A DNA stretch of 9,438 nucleotides from Bacteroidia bacterium. GTDB lineage: Bacteria; Planctomycetota; Phycisphaerae; Phycisphaerales; SM1A02. This document shows positions 7,992-9,438 of the stretch, one piece after another. The stretch lies in contig JASGCG010000037.1 in assembly GCA_030054235.1 (NCBI GenBank), forward strand, positions 1 to 9,438, given 5' to 3'. Numbering within the stretch: the first letter of the stretch is position 1; the number at the start of each line of letters is the position of its first letter. The notes under the pieces were generated by a model, which was not told the origin of the DNA, made no database searches, and saw only the letters and a list, made by a program, of their open reading frames with translations. Made by a program: the position numbers and the translations under genes.

Positions 7992-8297
7992 ATGCCAGAC
8001 GATGGACCCATCACGAGCGAGTTTGCAGGCGATCCTGACATGGCCATCCTGATCGCCGAATTCGTCGCATCGCTGCCCGGGCGCGCTCATGCCATCCTCG
8101 ATCGCATCAACCAAGGTGCGATCGAGCAGGCGCGCACGATGGCCCACCAGCTCAAGGGAGCGGGTGGCGGTTACGGCTTTCCACAGGTGACGGATGCTGC
8201 GCGTGCTGTCGACCTGGCCATTCGCGAGCGACGCATCGATGATGCCCAACTGGCCGCCCAGGCGCTGATCGCCCTGTGCACGAGGGTCGTCCCATGA
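7992..8297 (+). CDS. Hpt domain histidine phosphotransfer protein (101 aa)
   Basis: A stand-alone Hpt protein that would relay phosphoryl groups between receiver domains. The phospho-accepting motif is AHQLKGAGGGYGF, with His52 followed by the L-K-G and the Gly residues required for helix packing. Upstream, the segment FAGDPDMAILIAEFVASLPGR is typical of the first Hpt helices, and the rest is helical, so length and composition suit a four-helix bundle. The ATG at 7992 is chosen because the homologous part starts soon after it; GTG at 7983 and TTG at 7968 are in frame. The stop overlaps the ATG of the REC-GGDEF gene (ATGA), so the two are co-translated and probably act in one relay. No histidine kinase is present in the window. 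Confidence 0.88.
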   Translation: MPDDGPITSEFAGDPDMAILIAEFVASLPGRAHAILDRINQGAIEQARTMAHQLKGAGGGYGFPQVTDAARAVDLAIRERRIDDAQLAAQALIALCTRVVP

Positions 8298-9214
8298 ACT
8301 CGATCGATCCCATGTCGTTCACCGCCGCCGCGGCACGGCTCCTGGCCATCGACGACAGCGAACTCATCCATCGGCTGCTCAAGTTCCGCCTGCAGCACGA
8401 GCGCCTGGAGATCCATGGCGCGATCAATGCCCGCGAAGGCCTTGCGATGGCGCGCGAACTCCAGCCCGACGTGATCCTCCTCGACATCGACATGGAGGAC
8501 ATGAACGGCTTCGACGTGCTGACCACGCTCAAGAACGATCCGCTCACGCAGGACATTGCGGTGATCTTCATCAGTGGCACCGAGGAGGCGATGGACAAGG
8601 TCCGCGCGCTCGACCAGGGTGCCGTCGATTTCGTGAGCAAGCCCTTCGAGGTTGTGGAACTCAAGGCCCGCGTCCGGACCGCCATCCGTTCGCAGCGACT
8701 CATGAAGATGCTGGCCCAGAAGGCCCAGATCGATGGGCTGACTGGCCTCTGGAACCGCGCCTACATGAACCAGCGCCTTGCGGCCGAGGTGGACGAGGCC
8801 CGGCGCCACGGCCAGCCGCTCTCGATGATCCTTTGCGACATCGACCGGTTCAAGCATCACAACGACCACTTCGGCCACCCGTTCGGTGACCTCGTGATCG
8901 AGCGCTTCGCCCAGATCCTGTCAAGCGGACGAAGCTCCGACGTGGCGTGCCGCTACGGTGGCGAGGAGTTCTGCGTGCTCCTGCCGTCGACGACGGCGGT
9001 CGAGGCCGAGGAAGTCGCCAACCGCTATCGCGAGCAACTCGAGCACATCACCTGGAACGATCATCCCGGCCTCGTGGTCACCGCGAGTTTCGGTGTCTCG
9101 GAGTTCGGCCCAGGCCGGGAGACCGCCGAAACGATGCTCAAGGCTGCAGACACGGCGCTCTACCAGGCAAAGCAGGGCGGACGCAACCGCGTGGCGGTGT
9201 CGTCACCGGCGTGA
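8294..9214 (+). CDS. PleD-like response regulator: REC + GGDEF diguanylate cyclase (306 aa)
   Basis: The protein would make cyclic di-GMP from two GTP when its receiver is phosphorylated. The receiver (about 15-130) has the acidic pair D20-D21, phospho-acceptor D64 (VILLDIDMEDMNG), S94 as switch residue and K116 (FVSKPF). A helical linker leads to the GGDEF domain (about 145-302), which has DGLTGLWNR at 147-155, CDIDRFKHHND (181-191) with the metal-binding Asp, and an active-site GGEEF at 222-226. RSSD (213-216) sits at the spacing of the inhibitory I-site RxxD, so product inhibition is expected. The catalytic motif is intact, so I call it active. The start at 8294 overlaps the hpt stop; the frame is open to 8276 but the coupled ATG is preferred. 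recO begins a few bases after the stop. Confidence 0.95.
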   Translation: MNSIDPMSFTAAAARLLAIDDSELIHRLLKFRLQHERLEIHGAINAREGLAMARELQPDVILLDIDMEDMNGFDVLTTLKNDPLTQDIAVIFISGTEEAMDKVRALDQGAVDFVSKPFEVVELKARVRTAIRSQRLMKMLAQKAQIDGLTGLWNRAYMNQRLAAEVDEARRHGQPLSMILCDIDRFKHHNDHFGHPFGDLVIERFAQILSSGRSSDVACRYGGEEFCVLLPSTTAVEAEEVANRYREQLEHITWNDHPGLVVTASFGVSEFGPGRETAETMLKAADTALYQAKQGGRNRVAVSSPA

Positions 9215-9219
9215 GCCAC

Positions 9220-9438
9220 ATGGCCACGCACCACGACCTGGCCATCTGCATCCGTCACTGGGACTTCAGTGACACAAGCCAGACCGTGGGCATGTTCTGC
9301 CGGACCGCTGGCATCGTCCGTGGCATCGCGAAAGGAGCTCGTCGGGAGCGCGGTGCGTTCTCCGGCGGCATGGACCTGCTCACCATGGGTGAACTCTCAT
9401 GGATCGAGGCCCGGACCGGCGACCTGTGCACGCTGACC
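9220..9438 (+). CDS. recO: DNA repair protein RecO, N-terminal part (cut by window end)
   Basis: The frame runs open from ATG 9220 to the window edge (73 codons). It reads MATHHDLAICIRHWDFSDTS, then a segment with TVGMFCRTAGIVRGIAKGARRERGAF and a GGMDLLTMGEL stretch. This is the N-terminal OB-fold of RecO: the opening strand with a conserved D/E-A-x-x-x-R, the S/A-D-T-S-Q turn, G-x-x-R-x-x-A-K-G-A-R-R, and the L-x-x-x-x-x-x-E-L strand. RecO helps RecR load RecA onto SSB-coated single-stranded DNA. A GTG at 9211 overlapping the upstream stop as GTGA is an alternative start, giving three extra residues. It follows the diguanylate cyclase gene by 5 bp and is likely in the same transcript. Confidence 0.88.
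   Translation, partial: MATHHDLAICIRHWDFSDTSQTVGMFCRTAGIVRGIAKGARRERGAFSGGMDLLTMGELSWIEARTGDLCTLT

Overview
The window looks like a piece of a GC-rich (about 60-65% by eye) bacterial chromosome. There are no RNA genes, transposons, phage genes or CRISPR repeats that I can see. The gene content (a tightly overlapping MoxR / DUF58 / BatA-type / membrane-protein operon, weak Shine-Dalgarno sequences, GTG starts, dnaA without dnaN beside it) is what I would expect of a planctomycete, perhaps Phycisphaerae. That assignment is inference, not proof.

Left block, minus strand, 4296 down to 1: a four-gene operon transcribed leftward. It runs from a MoxR AAA+ ATPase through a DUF58 protein with an intact metal-binding VWA motif and a large membrane-anchored BatA-type protein with a degenerate VWA motif. 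The last gene is a probable membrane protein cut by the window edge. Each junction is a 4-base stop/start overlap (GTGA or ATGA), so translation is probably coupled. MoxR-type ATPases are thought to act as chaperones that load or activate VWA-domain partners, and the downstream genes would be the partners.

Centre, 4297-6975: a 95-bp divergent promoter region separates moxR from mutM (formamidopyrimidine-DNA glycosylase, plus strand). mutM converges on dnaA (minus strand). The 304 bp between their stop codons hold an island of about 30% GC, two 8/9 DnaA boxes in the same orientation that bracket it, a weaker box, and no GATC site although GATC is abundant elsewhere. I read this as a candidate chromosomal replication origin, oriC, on the 3' side of dnaA. 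This is the most interesting signal in the window. dnaA has a good predicted sigma70-type promoter and a strong hairpin at the predicted 5' end of its transcript.

Right block: a metallo-beta-lactamase-fold protein on the minus strand (6976-7950) resembles short tRNase Z of the plant TRZ1 type. Divergent from it, on the plus strand, are an Hpt phosphotransfer protein, a PleD-like REC-GGDEF diguanylate cyclase overlapping it by 4 bases, and the beginning of recO. Replication initiation (dnaA), base-excision repair (mutM) and recombinational repair (recO) therefore cluster around the candidate origin, next to a small phosphorelay / c-di-GMP module.
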